Source: Petunia secreta
Lineage: Eukaryota; Streptophyta; Magnoliopsida; Solanales; Solanaceae
Assembly (NCBI GenBank): GCA_029990175.1
Contig: JARKIP010000011.1
Location: 24,278,001 to 24,342,000, forward strand
Length of the DNA stretch: 64,000 nt
Reading direction: 5' to 3'
Shown: in pieces, positions 48,135 through 60,545 of the stretch
How the letters are laid out: each line of letters begins with the position of its first letter
How positions within the stretch are numbered: the first letter of the stretch is position 1
Program-made: the position numbers and the translations under genes
The notes under the pieces: model-generated
Seen by the model: only the letters and a program-made list of their open reading frames with translations
What the model was told of the DNA's origin: nothing
Database searches by the model: none

Positions 48135-49761
48135 ATCTTCTATAACCAATAATATCACTTCAATGCTAACTCAAAAGGGTGTCTAAATATATATTTTGCA
48201 GAGTTGTATTCAAACAGAAATTCCAAGAAGAAAAAGAATTGGTTATTTGGTTCTTGCAAGAATGAAATGAGACAAAAGACTAATAACTGCGACAAGAATG
48301 GCTAAAAGTCAGTGAAAAATAGGAAAGGAAGAACGAGTCATAATGTTGAAATGAGACTTTACAAACCAGAATGCTATCCTATGCCTATGGTTTTGGAAAA
48401 AGAACATGTATGGTAACACAACAGGTGGCTTCAAACTTCTGGAATTATGGTTGGCTGCTACTCTAATGTTTGTATACTTTTATATTAGTGCACACGTGAA
48501 ATTCTATAATGACGTGAAAATATTTTGTTTTTTCTTGTTTTAAAGTAAATTAGTACTACTAATAAAAATTTGAGGAGTAACTTAAATTCTAATTAAAGGT
48601 GGAGGAATATCAATCTATCTCATTTCGTGATAATTTTTCTATACGTATTAATATAACAAAGTACTAGAATTTTATGAGATAGACCTATTATGATTGGCGT
48701 AAACTTAAGACCAGTAATAGATTAAGCCACAAAAACGATGTACTGTACATTTGGACCCTTCCCCAAGGAAAGAAAGTAAAGTCAAATCTTTTTGCCAATT
48801 GAATTCAAAGTTGGAGTCTCAATCCGTTGGAGTCCAGAATCAACTTTTTTTGTTATAATTAATTCATTACTTTTAAGATTTTGTGAAATCTTCTTAACAA
48901 AGATATTCAATGATCTCAATTATGCGAGTATAATTTGTCTAGGTAATATTTATCTCGATAAAATTAACGAACCACTATTTTAACAATAGATGTACATTTG
49001 GAAAAATAATAATGAATGACTTTTTCTCCTAAGCGCCAAATATTTAAACAAATTCAATTTGCAAAAACAACTACTTATATTAGAGACGCATGAGTAACAT
49101 ATCCTATATAGACATATATTTTAATCCTCCAGATTTGTCAAAAAAATTGTAGCACTACTTTCTAATTGCACAAAATCTGATCCTTTTCCTTGATCTTTTG
49201 TAGTCTTCACCTTAAATTTCACCAACTTTGACAATAAAAGTTTCTAGTGGTTTGTATCTAGGTATAAATCTTAGAACTTAAGATTTGCTACAACTAAATC
49301 TTGCAGTGAACCACCTGCGACGTATTGCATGTTCAAAGAGCCAACGAGAAAAAGCCTTAGACATGCAACTAAGCCATTCTTAATCAGGATTTGACTAACA
49401 AAACTCTAGAAGGCGAATAAGACTTTATCTTTTAAATTTCAAAGTATGACATCTTTAACTTTTTTGTGCAGGATTTGTAGGAAAAGTCTGTAGGACAAAT
49501 TTTAGTGAAGAGCAAGTTTTTCTTTTATACAAGTTTCTTGTTTGTGAATGACGAACGTTTTAGCTTTCGGACACATTTGAATATTAAAACAAAAAAACAA
49601 AACTAAGTGAATATTTTAAAGTCTTTCATAAGCCAGATGACTCAAAATCTGTCACGAGAAGAAACTCAATACTATCTTTTAAGTGTGTCTCCTCAAATTA
49701 CCAAAAATTCTTCATGGTTGTGATAATAGTTTGCCGCAAAATAGGCAAATTGATTTGTCTC
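48135..49761 (-). promoter_or_regulatory. Upstream region of PFK
   Basis: The leader and promoter of the PFK gene should lie in the first several hundred bases. I see no decisive TATA box. Beyond about 48,500 it is AT-rich intergenic DNA with no gene. Confidence 0.4.
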
Positions 49762-49771
49762 CCTCCAAAAT

Positions 49772-50828
49772 CGAGTTGATTGCCTCTATGGTCACTCAAC
49801 TTTGGGTAATAAGCCACCATAGTTACTTGTCTTTATTTTGTCTTTTCATGGTCACTCAACTTTACCAAGTTAACTCTCATGGTTATCCAACACAAAACTC
49901 TACGAACTTCCTTTAAGTATATGCTGACGTGGCAACTTTATTTTTTATGCAAATTACATATATTGAAAAAAACTAAACCAACCCACTTTAAACCCCACCC
50001 AGCCCCAAACCGACCCAAAAATTGAATTTAGCAGAACTTCCTTACTACAAAACAACTTGTTTTTTTTTTTTCTATTTCTTTTGTCTTTTTCATATTTCAT
50101 CCTACAAATTATATGTAACAGTTATCGTACCATTACGAAGTGAAAGGAATAAAGTAAAACATCAAACAAAAAGGGAGCATATATTATCCAAAGTAAAATG
50201 AAGACATCAAACCACTGTAAAATTATTTAAATTCTTCAACAGAAAACATAACCATTTTAACCATATAATTAACTTCTTTACAACATATCCTATCAAACTG
50301 ATGTCTATGGCTTCTTTCTTCCAAGAGAGCATAACCATTTTAACCAGCAAAATGATATGCTATAGTCAGTTCATTTAACATCAACTTGAAGTTATTATCA
50401 TATCTGCTAAATTGATATCAATATCAACTATCAAAAACCTGTATATAAATAAAAGCAGTACTACTTAAACAAACTGTGAAATATCTTTATAATTAATTAA
50501 AAATCTACGGCGCTTAAATAAAAATTCTTGCTTATAAAATGCATGAATGCAGCTAACTCGTCAAGGTCAGACGACCAAGTTTAACTCAGCTTGGAGCTGG
50601 GTGAGGTCTAAAGTGGGTTGGTCCTAAATGATTTTAGTTTTTTTCATTTTCTGTAATTTGCATAAAAAAATTAGTTGTCAAGTCAGCATATACTTAACAG
50701 AAGTTTGTAGAGTTTTCTGTTGGATGACCATGAGAGTTAACTGGGTAAAGTTGAGTGACCATAAAAAGACAAAACAAAAATAAGTGACCATGGTGGTTTA
50801 TTACCCAAAGTTGAGTGGAAAATCAACT
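49772..50828. mobile_element. 1.06-kb element with inverted repeats of about 250 bp
   Basis: 49772-50020 (GGTCACTCAACTTTGGGTAA, then GTTAACTCTCATGG, then ATATGCTGAC and CAACCCACTTTA) returns inverted at 50590-50828. The flanks CCTCCAAAAT (49762-49771) and CCTCCAAAGT (50829-50838) differ by one base and may be a 10-bp target duplication, as in Mutator elements. The interior is noncoding. Confidence 0.75.
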
Positions 50829-50838
50829 CCTCCAAAGT

Positions 50839-52961
50839 GCTTGACCAAAACCGAATACATTTTCTTTTTAACGACTTCCTCTACATTGTGAGAATTTAAC
50901 TAGGCGGCCAGCTTTGCCCATATCATTTAATTTTTAATAATTTTTTAAAAATACTTACAAGTGTAGCCACCTACTTTCAAACTATCAAGGATGAAGTTGC
51001 TACCCATAGTGTGGAGTTCTTACAACTTAAAAGTTTAATCTGAAAATGAACCAAATTCAATGTGAAGATGACTCAACTTTAAACCAAATTCAAACCTTTT
51101 AATTTGAGTGGACAAAAAGGAAAAAAAATAGCAGATTTTAACTTCAGCTTTTTGGGTTGAAGTTAGCTTTAGTTGGCTTGAACTTCAATCTCAATAGTCT
51201 AAAGTGGTCAAACTCTACAAAGATGCGTCCATAAGTGGCTGAAACGGTAAGTACAGACACAAAAAGTGACTATTTGTGCACTTCACCCTCCTACATTTGC
51301 TAAGTTATTTTTGAGGTCTAGCCCCTCTGGTCATCTAAACAATTGGAAGGCTGATAAATTGAAAAGTCTTGTGAGAATTAAAGGAAACTTTGAAAAGAAG
51401 AAAAAAGAAAATACACCATCAAGAGCAAAAATGTAAAATCTAAACGAAGAAGAAGAAGGAGGATGCGGATAAGGAGAAGGACGACGAGAGTCAACAACCC
51501 TTAAACTTTAGCCATGAATCTTTTGCATAAAAGGTCTTTAATAATTATTTTTAAACATGGTACTCTCTCACTCATGACACATTGTTAAAATAATTATTTA
51601 TTCACTCCAATATACAATAGTCACAAGTTTGTCACGGACCGACTCGTCCTAAGTGTCAGGGGCACACGTGTGTGGTGTCCGTAGTCCCACCTGACTACAA
51701 GTCATCTTTATTTTGTCTTAGGTTTTTAGAAAACTTTCCCATAAGCTTAGCTTCACTTATGCGCCGTGTGAAGGACTGAAGGTCTCTCCCTTGTACGTAT
51801 CTCATATGCAAAAAACTTTTACATGCGTACACATAGGGTTTGGCTAAATACATGTCAGACCCTAGCACTAAGCATAGCTCCTGCGCGCACAGTGCAATTC
51901 TCAAGCTTAACACTCATCCTATGCCCTGGGATTTGGTTGTGCTTTGCTCGAGTAGGACAAATCTTAAGCCCTTAACTTTTGTCATGTGCATATGATGCCC
52001 TCAATGTCTTATGGCATTAACAAGCATAGCCTCGCAACATGCTACCATTCCGGATAGTGTAACGTCGCCGCAAAACTGCACGTCCAAGCCAACGGATCCT
52101 TGCTTGGTAAGCTAATCCCAAGCTATGCTCACAAGTCAATACACGAGACTCTTAATGATGGCGCCTCGAGTACTCAGTCAAGCCTCTGGCACTCGTTTGG
52201 TACCCAATGATGACCCATGTTCACATGCCTTATATAGAGTTTCCTAACTAATATAGATACCTTAGACACTCCTTAGAGATGCCTAGGCAAGCCCTTGAGA
52301 TTCCCCCTCAAGTCAATTTACTTGGTGTGACATACCGACAACATGCACGGGGAGGGCTGGTAAGTTGTCACTGTTAGCACCCCACTTTATATATGTCTTT
52401 AAAAGAAAAATTATTGCCTTAACAATTGTTATATATTGTCTAGACAATCATACTCTAGCTTTTCTCTCAACTCCAATATCCAAACAAGGCGTCGTTTGTT
52501 TCTTGAAATTCGTCTTAACTTTGTTCACACCTTTATGAAGTCAGATCCCATTTCCATATTGTGGAAAAATATATGGCTTTCGGGAGCTTTACTATACCTT
52601 TATGAAGTTCTGCATAATTGTAACGATGTCATTGATCCTTGGTTAAGTTAAGCCCTTAGGTAAGCAATCTTTGGGATGACCTCATATTTGGTATGCACAC
52701 TTCATAGCATCTTATGGATAAGGTCTACTTATATTCTAAGATTTCAATTATAGCTTCAAAACGTGCGGCACTACCACTCGTATCCTGCACACTACCAATA
52801 CGACTGACACTTTATCCAATGCATGACTGGCACTTCTCTAGGACACAACTGACACTCATCTAATACACTACTGACACTCGTCCGCACGACTGACTTCCTC
52901 CAGTCATTACTGCTTAAAAACTAGAATACTACTCTCTAACATTGCATAATCAAATACCTAT
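50839..52961. other. Intergenic region with a possible solo LTR or LTR fragment
   Basis: 50839-51620 has nothing recognised. 51630-52340 has a base composition unlike its flanks (more G+C) and the ends TGTCACGG ... ACCGACA, as an LTR might, but I see no convincing target duplication. 52,345-52,960 is AT-rich and probably includes the 3' untranslated end of the LINE. No gene is supported. Confidence 0.35.
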
Positions 52962-55900
52962 CTAAGTATAGAAATCTAGTTGTGCTAATCTGATCTTCAG
53001 CTTGCCATAGAGGGTCCCCTTGCAGTGTATTTCCTGGATGATAATTCTCACCAGTGCTCCAACTTCACACTTCTTTTGTTCAAAAGCTCTACTGTTCCTT
53101 TCTAACCAGATATGATAGACAGCTTCTGCCATTGCCATTCTATAGAGTTCAGCTTTAGCTCCTTTGCCTCTAGCATTCCTCTCTGCCCACTTTAGTTCCT
53201 CTTGCCATGTTAACCCTTGCCGTTTGATACCTTGCCATGTTAGTAGTCTAGTCCACACCTCTTTAGCATAGTTACAGCTAAAGAACAGATGGTCATGGCA
53301 TTCATCCTCCATCTCACATAAGGGACATGTAGCATTATTAACAATACTCCATTTCATAAGCCTATCCTTACATTCATCCTCCATCTCACATAAGGGACAT
53401 GTAGCATTATTAACAATACTCCATTTCATAAGCCTATCCTTAGTAGGTAGTCTATTGTGGATAGCCAGGAGCAATATAAAATGCATTTTAGGGGGGCTGA
53501 GATTATTGCATATCAGTCTTCTCCAAGGGACTCTAGTAACATCCCCTCTCAGCTTCAGGTAAGCATCCTTGATAGAGTAGGTGTCTATTTTTATCAGGTC
53601 TGCCTCACTATATCCAGCTGCTTCCATGAATCCCTTAGAGCTTATGATCTTTTTAATCATCCATGAGGCCTGTTTAGCCTGGGTTTCCCACACTGCTTTC
53701 CCTTTAGTGTAGTAAGTATGTACCCACTGAATCCACAGCCTATCCTTCTTCCTGCTGAGACTCCATAGCAATTTGCCTATTGCAGCTTTGTTCCAGGCCT
53801 GAATGTCCAGCATGTTAATTCCTCCTGCAGCTTTAGGATCACACAGTTTAGACCAGAACAACAAGGCTTTTTTGGATGGGTTATTGCTACCAGTCCACAG
53901 AAAGCACCTGCATATTGCCTCTACCTTCTTTATCACTTTCTTAGGTAGGATGAATATTTGAGACCAGTAGGACTGTATAGCAGATAGCACACTCTTGATC
54001 AGTTGGATCCTACCACTATAGGACAGGTATTTTGTTTTCCAGGTGGTAATTCTTTGCATCGTTCTATCTAACAGTGGTTGATATTGGCTAACAGTTATTC
54101 TATTGGTGCTTAATGGCACTCCCAAGTACTTGAATGGCAACTCACCCTTCACAAATCCTAGCTTCTCCAGTATAGCCTGCTGACTATCCTCCTGAACCCC
54201 TCCAAAATAAATGGAGCTTTTTTCTTTGTTTGCTTGAAGTCCTGAGGCATCCGAGAACTCTTTGAAACCTTTATACACCAGCTCCACAGATATTACATCT
54301 CCCCTGCTAAATAATAGCAAGTCATCAGCAAAGCTGAGTTGTATGATGTTCAGCTTATCACATCTGGGATGAAAGTTGAAGTCAGGGTTCTTGCTTAGCT
54401 GTTTTAGAACTCTTGTCAGATATTCCATAGCTAAGACAAATAAGAAAGGTGACATAGGGTCTCCTTGTTTCAACCCCTTCCTAGCTGGGAATGGCTTAGT
54501 AGGCTAGCCATTGATAATGATTGAATAGGACACTGTAGTCACACACTGCATGATCCAGCTCACAAATTTCTCAGGAAAATTTAAGTATTGCAAGACCTGC
54601 CCCATGTAAGGCCACTCAATAGAATCATAGGCCTTTCTCATGTCAATTTTCAGCATACATCTAGGTGAGATGCCCTTCCTGTTGTATTTCTTCACTAACT
54701 CATGACTCATGATTATATTGTTTGTGATGATTCTCCCTGGTACAAAGGCCGATTTCCCCTTATCTACTAGACCCTCCATTACACTTTGTAGTCTCTTAGT
54801 TAGGACTTTGGAGATGATCTTGTATATGGTTGTACAGCAGGATATAGGCCTGAATTCAGTGATTCTTGATGGATTCTGCACTTTAGGAATTAGAGTAACT
54901 GTTGTGCAGTTAATAGGTTCATACATTACTCTTGTGCTAAAGAATTGCATGACAGCTTCTGTGACATCATCCCCTATGGTGGTCCATGCTTTTTTGAAAA
55001 AATATGCATTCATGCCATCACATCCTGGGGCTTTTAGGTCTCCAATATCTTGTAGAGCTAAGAGGATTTCCTCCTTGGCAATGGGCTTTATCAGCTGAAG
55101 TTGTTGTTCTTTATTAACTACAGGTCCATCTCTCATAATAGTGAGGTTGATGGTAGATAGATTACTGGCTGCAGAGCCTAGTAATTCCTTGTAGAATCCC
55201 AGGATTTCTTCTTCAACGCCTTCTTTGCTTTGAACTATGCTTCCAGTGGCAGTAACCAGGCTCTGGATTTTATTCTGGGCAGACCTATTCTTCATGCTAG
55301 CAAAGAAAAAGGATGTGTTAGAATCTCCCAGTTTGAGCCATTGTATTCTAGACTTCTGCCTCATAACACTTTCTTGTATATTGGACCACTTCTCCAAACT
55401 CTTTTTTAGTTCTTTTTCAACAATCAATAGTTCTTGTTGGTGACCTGCTCTGAGTTGTCCTTGAACTTTCTGTAGCTGTCCTCTAACATCAAGTACTTTT
55501 TGATCAATACTACCCACCTCAGTCCTGCTCATGCTCTTGAGCCCTATCTTCACCTGTTTGATATTCAGCCAGACTCTTTTCATACGGTTCTGCATCTTTG
55601 GGACCTGCCATGCTTCTTTGACTACCTCTATGAAATTTTGCTGATCTGCTAAGTAGTTAAAGAACCTGAAAGGTTTAGGTCCTCTCAGCACCACCGTGTC
55701 TACTTGCAAGCTTAAAGAAGAGTGATCCGAGCATCCTGGGTCAAGGACATTCACCTCTAGGATGTCCATTGTATGCATCCACTGTGCATTTACAATGGCT
55801 CTATCTATTTTACTATGGACTGTCCCATTACACCATGTGTAGGTGCTCCCAACAGCTTTTAGTTCAGTAGAGCCTGTGTCCTCTAGAAACTGTCTCATAT

Positions 55901-57775
55901 CTATCATTTCAGCATCTTGTACAAGGTTCCCTAGGATTCTGTCATCAATATCTTTTACAGCATTGTAGTCACCTATGGCCAGCCAATGCCCCTGGCACAG
56001 GTTATGTAGCATCTTCAGTTCAGCCCACAGCCTCTTTCTATCCTCTACTCTATGCAAACCATAAACAGCAGTCAAGTGGAACCTTGTTCCTTTGTTCCTC
56101 ACATTAACCATTCCATGCATACATTAAATTGACTCATGCAGCAGGTGGAATTCAATATCTTGAGGGTTCCACATAACAAGGATTCTGCCCTTTGGACTTT
56201 GAGTGGAGTTAGCACACCAATACCATCCCTGGTCTACTTTTTTTGTAATTTTTTCTAGCTTCTCAGCCTTTATTCTATGCTCAAGTATCATAATCATAAC
56301 TACTCTATTTTTCCTAATGAATAGTTTCAGTTCTTTTTGCTTATAAAGCTTATTTAATCCCCTTATATTCCAGGCTACTATTTGCATGAGGTTAAGATAG
56401 TTGTTGGTCCTCTATCCCTCACCTCCACCTCTTCATGTCTGCCTTTATGTTCAATTTCAGTGTTATCAGTTGGGGCTCGGGGCTCAGGCCTGCTTAGTGG
56501 TGCAAAGCCATTGCCCTTTGCCATATCTGCACCTTGCACATTGGTTTTTTGACCTCCCTTTGCTACCAGCTTTCCTGTTACTTTTTGCCAGCCTTCCCCA
56601 TCATTTTGCTCATCTATTTGGGCTTGCTTCCCTTCTCTTTGTGTCATATTTTCAGGTTCCTTTGTTGATTTAGATTGCTGAAGAACATCTCCCTTTGATG
56701 CTTGCTGCCCAGCGGCCTCAGCTCTTTTGTCCATCCACACTTGTTTAGGCTTGTGTACTCTGTTCCTCTGTGGTAAGGCCTGTTGTACAGGCTGCTTCTC
56801 TGGTTCCTGACACTTATGTCCAACTTGGAGGCATGTGGAGCAATATATTGGCTCTCATTCATAGTGCACTGGCTGATTAAAGATCCTACCATTGGGATCC
56901 TGTAGCTTGATTGACCTGGGCAACTCTCTTGTGACATCCATTTCAACCAACAATCGAGCATAGGAAATCTTTTCAACCTTTGTAGTACATTCATCCGCAT
57001 ATAGTGGAACCCCCAATGCACTACCAATTCGACTTAAAGAATCGATTCCCCAGCAATTTAGAGGCAAATTGTACAGTTTAATCCATAGAGGAATTGTTTG
57101 CAATATCTCAGCATTGAAGTTAAAATCAGCCGCCCACATCTTTAGGATAATTGGCCTATTAAACAAGGTATAGAATCCTAAGTACATCACCACATCCCTA
57201 TCCTCCATGGAGCTGAATCACCATAAAGTAACCATCATTGTGGTAATACACTACTGGTTTGGACACAAAGTTTCAATGACTTGCCATGAACCTCTCCAGG
57301 GTTGCAAATGTGGGAGAGTCCCCCAATACATAGAGGATTAGAGCATGTTTCCATTTCATTGTTTCAGATTCAATTTCATCCTTATTTAACTCAACAATTT
57401 TCATCCTGCTTCATTGTCCTCTTTTGCAGGAGCCTTCGAGCTAGGACCCCCTGTTACTGGCTCCTTTAAGCTAAGATCAGTTTTTGCTCCAACTGGACTG
57501 GTGTTGCTCTTAGTAGCCTGGGTTGAGCTTGAAGCAGCTTGAGAGTGATTAGAGATACTCTGCGTGAGTATTTTGTTAATCGTCGCCGGCGGTGTTACAT
57601 TGTTCAGTATTGTTGGCCACTCCTCTTCTTCATCTAGCGATTGGGTTTTAGGGCCTACTGATAGTTGTTTGTCTTTCCCTGCTTTTAGTTCCTCTGTTTT
57701 GTTTCTGTATTTACTGTTTCTACGAGTGTTAACTTGGTTTTTCATGGTTGATTTTCTAGGTCTTCCTCTTGGCAT
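52962..57775 (-). mobile_element. L1-type LINE, inactive
   Basis: Reading right to left: a first frame, MPRGRPRKS (57775-57401). A DUF4283 RNA-binding region follows, broken by stops and a frame shift (57400-56860), with CSTCLQVGHKC as a knuckle and a basic-acidic tail to 56378. ORF2 starts 56387 (MQIVAWNIRGLN, an AP endonuclease start) and runs to 52962. Its in-frame stops are at 56124-56126 and 54504-54506. RT motifs: FRPISCCTTIYKIISKVL, LKIDMRKAYDSI, GLKQGDPMSPFLF and FADDLLLF. A zf-RVT finger (CPLCEMEDEC ... HLFFSC) follows. No poly(A) tail or target duplication was identified. Confidence 0.9.
53299..53442 (-). repeat. 72-bp in-frame tandem duplication in the LINE finger
   Basis: The segment encoding KDRLMKWSIVNN through CEMEDEC (24 aa) is present twice in a row (cattcatcct at 53299 and 53371), with no visible base change. 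It doubles the first half of the zf-RVT finger. Confidence 0.9.
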
Positions 57776-58225
57776 TCAATGGAGGGCGCAAGTTAGCAGG
57801 AAACGCTAAGCGTGCGCTGGGAGAGCATTTTCTGATACGGCTGTCTGCTCTTTTTTAGCTTCAATGTGATAAAATATCTATGTAAACTAAAACAAAAGAA
57901 TTACTAGTTACTAGTAATTTAAGGACAACATTAAGCCAAATTAAGACGCACATTATTAAAAGATTAGTCAATAAAGTGTCAACTTCAAAGTCAAATTGAG
58001 ATTTTTATAGTTGTCCGAATGTTCTACAACCAACAAAGAAAAAGGAAAAAAGAAAGAAAAATAATAGACCATTTATTGACATTAAAGAAAGAAATAGTAG
58101 TAAAAAATAAGCTTGATATGAACGCAACCTGTAGAATAGCATTATCACATTTATCAACCCAAAAAGCTAAAACCCTCAATATCACTTCCCATACACATTA
58201 GTAGATCTGAATTTAGAGAGCTAAC
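57776..58225 (+). promoter_or_regulatory. Promoter and leader of the profilin gene
   Basis: 450 bases between the LINE 5' end and the profilin ATG. AT-rich, A-rich leader. The context AACATGTCGTGG fits a plant start. The LINE insertion sits very close upstream. Confidence 0.4.
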
Positions 58226-59860
58226 ATGTCGTGGCAAACATATGTCGATGACCATTTGTTATGTGACATAGAAGGTAACCATCTCACTTCTGCTGCTATT
58301 ATTGGTCAAGACGGCACCGTTTGGGCTCAATCTGCTAATTTCCCTCAGGTTTCTTTTTTTCTTTACCCCACTTTTATTTTTACTAGATTTTTTTCAAGAT
58401 TTAAGTGTTTTTTTTTTTCTTGAATTTTATTTTGCTTTGTTGTTTATTTTTTAGTTTAGTACTGTGAGGCGGATCTAGGATTTTAAATTTATTACGGATT
58501 CTGGACCATTGAATAGTTTATTTATAAAAATTAAGTGGATTTTTAAACATAAATACAGTGTTCTGCTGACCTGAGGGCTCTACATCTGCACATGCACGGC
58601 CCTTGGGGATTTTGCAAACAACAACTACAAACTTACTATAATCCCATAAGTGGGGTTTGGCAGGGTGAGATGTAGTAGACCTTATTCTTACCTTGAGTGA
58701 TGTAGAGAGGTTGTTTTCATCCCTCACGGTTAAGAAAAATATAAAATATAAAGATTCATATAGTTATTCTCAACTAATTTGGTGATTGAGGCATAGTTGA
58801 TTGATATTTGTGTACCTCAGCCTAGTTTGCTCTTGGGATGGTCAGGATGTTTGAGATCATGTTGATTTTGTTCAGTTATGATTAATGCTAATATTTAGTA
58901 GGAAGTAAGGGATTAAAACACTGTTTAGCATAAAAAACTTCAAATGTCTAGGAACAGTCCTAACCAAGAAAAATTCTAAAAAGTTGAGCGAGCACGCTAA
59001 GGAGGAATGTTGGATTATTTGCCCCGTCTAGATGCCTCAAGTACTTAAACCCTAAAGTAGGAAATAAGAAAGTTTGCAATGTGAAGATTGAGATGTAAGA
59101 GTTCAAGCTTTTCATTTTAACCCCTGGGAAGTCTGGTGAGTGAAGAGGGGAGGGATGGGTGTAAGAGGCCACTTTTTGTATGAGACACATGACTGTTTTT
59201 CGCCTTTTGTTATTGCTACTAAATCATTTGTTGAACTCATTGATATGGTGTTTTTATGACAGTTCAAGCCAGAAGAAATAACTGGCATAATGAATGACTT
59301 CGCGGAACCTGGAACACTTGCTCCAACTGGTTTATATCTCGGGGGAACAAAGTACATGGTGATTCAAGGAGAGCCAGGAGCGGTTATCCGAGGGAAGAAG
59401 GTACATGATTATTGCTTTTAAAAGCTTGAACTACTATTAGTCTCCTCGCAGACATAGCTCATCTAGAGAGGGGGTATGCTAAAATACTGAAGTTTTATCT
59501 TCCTTAGTATATTTTTGCCGCAGTATTGAAATAAAGTGTACTTGTCGAGTTTCCTTTGAAAATAGAGAGCTTGAGGTCCTTCAATTTCTGTTAATATTCA
59601 TTATTCAGCTCGAGTATTTGTCTACTTACGCAGTATTCTATTTCCATCACATCATATATTCTTTTTGGTGACTTTGTCTGAATTCTTTGTATTTTCTTCT
59701 TAGCTTTTGTGCTTGTTATTGTCAGGGTCCAGGTGGTATCACCATTAAGAAGACCAACCAGGCTTTAATCATTGGAATATATGATGAGCCAATGACTCCT
59801 GGTCAGTGCAATATGATTGTTGAAAGGCTGGGTGACTATCTTATTGAGCAAGGTCTCTAG
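58226..59860 (+). CDS. PRF: Profilin
   Basis: Three exons: 58226-58348, 59263-59400 and 59726-59860, all GT/AG and phase 0, giving 131 aa, the standard plant length and intron pattern. The start is MSWQTYVDDHLLCDIEGNHL, the middle is GAVIRGKKGPGGITIKKTNQ, and the end is MIVERLGDYLIEQGL. Profilin binds G-actin, poly-proline proteins and PIP2 and controls actin filament growth in the cytosol. Plant profilins are known pan-allergens, a family property and not shown here. It appears intact. Intron 1 (914 bp) carries a SINE fragment. Confidence 0.96.
58615..58740 (-). mobile_element. TS-type SINE fragment in profilin intron 1
   Basis: On + it starts CAAACAACAACTACAAAC, followed by TAATCCCATAAGTGGGGTTT and TAGACCTTATTCTTACC, the reverse of the SINE body. 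It matches the fragment at 60895-61018 in inverse orientation. Confidence 0.65.
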
Positions 59861-60272
59861 GCATATTGGTAAGCTGATTTCTGCACCTCATTTCTGGCAT
59901 TAGTATCAGTTCCCTTGGTCTCGTTTATCACCTCATGATGAGTTGAAACTTTTGCAGTGTGTTAGCATCCTACATAATTGTGGCCGTTAAGAAGTCATGC
60001 GTGCTTGTTTATTGAGGAGAAGTTTGTACTCGTCAACTGCTCTATCATTGTATTTCTTTGTACTCTCTGTTTACTGATAAGCTTTTGTCATTGAGCACTT
60101 GGTTGGTTATATATAATGAAATGGCTTAAATTTGGAGTTTTGATCTAAATGGTTAGATTGACATTTTTGGTTGTGGTGTTTATAATGGGCTAATACCCTC
60201 TGCTGGGATCTCGATTTGTTAGTGTGACTAGTTACGGTTGACCCGTGCTGAGCACGGGCCTAATAATTACTA
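59861..60272 (+). other. Profilin 3' UTR and downstream strip
   Basis: Probable 3' UTR; ATATAATGAAATGG near 60110-60124 could serve the poly(A) machinery. No gene. Confidence 0.4.
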
Positions 60273-60543
60273 CCTCCGTCCCAATTTATGTGGCGGTGTT
60301 TGACTTGACACGGAGTTTAAGAAATAGAAGTTGACTTTGTAAATGTTCAAATTTACCCTTGAAAAAGTAAGAGAGAGAAGATTGTAGTAATCAAAAAGTT
60401 GTTTGTGACTTTTAAAGTAAGTAGGACCCAATAGGGGTAAAATAGAGATAGTGCATTAAATAGTTGACAAATAAGGAAATGTGACATTTTTTTTGGGACA
60501 GACCAAAAAGGAAAGTGTGACACATAAATTGGGACAGAGGGAG
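60273..60543. mobile_element. Stowaway (Tc1/mariner) MITE
   Basis: 271 bp with ends CCTCCGTCCCAATTTATGTG and its inverse (CACATAAATTGGGACAGAGG), flanked by TA (60271-60272 and 60544-60545), the Stowaway target. No coding capacity. Confidence 0.92.
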
Positions 60544-60545
60544 TA

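Noticed and set aside
51695..51913. 72-aa frame on the - strand
   Set aside because: No domain, lies within an LTR-like strip, no splice partners or conserved features.
51630..52340. Solo LTR
   Set aside because: Ends TGTCACGG...CCGACA are suggestive, but no 5-bp target duplication or second copy was found, so it is reported only as possible.
54709..56673. Several + strand frames inside the LINE
   Set aside because: They are antisense shadows of the LINE ORFs.
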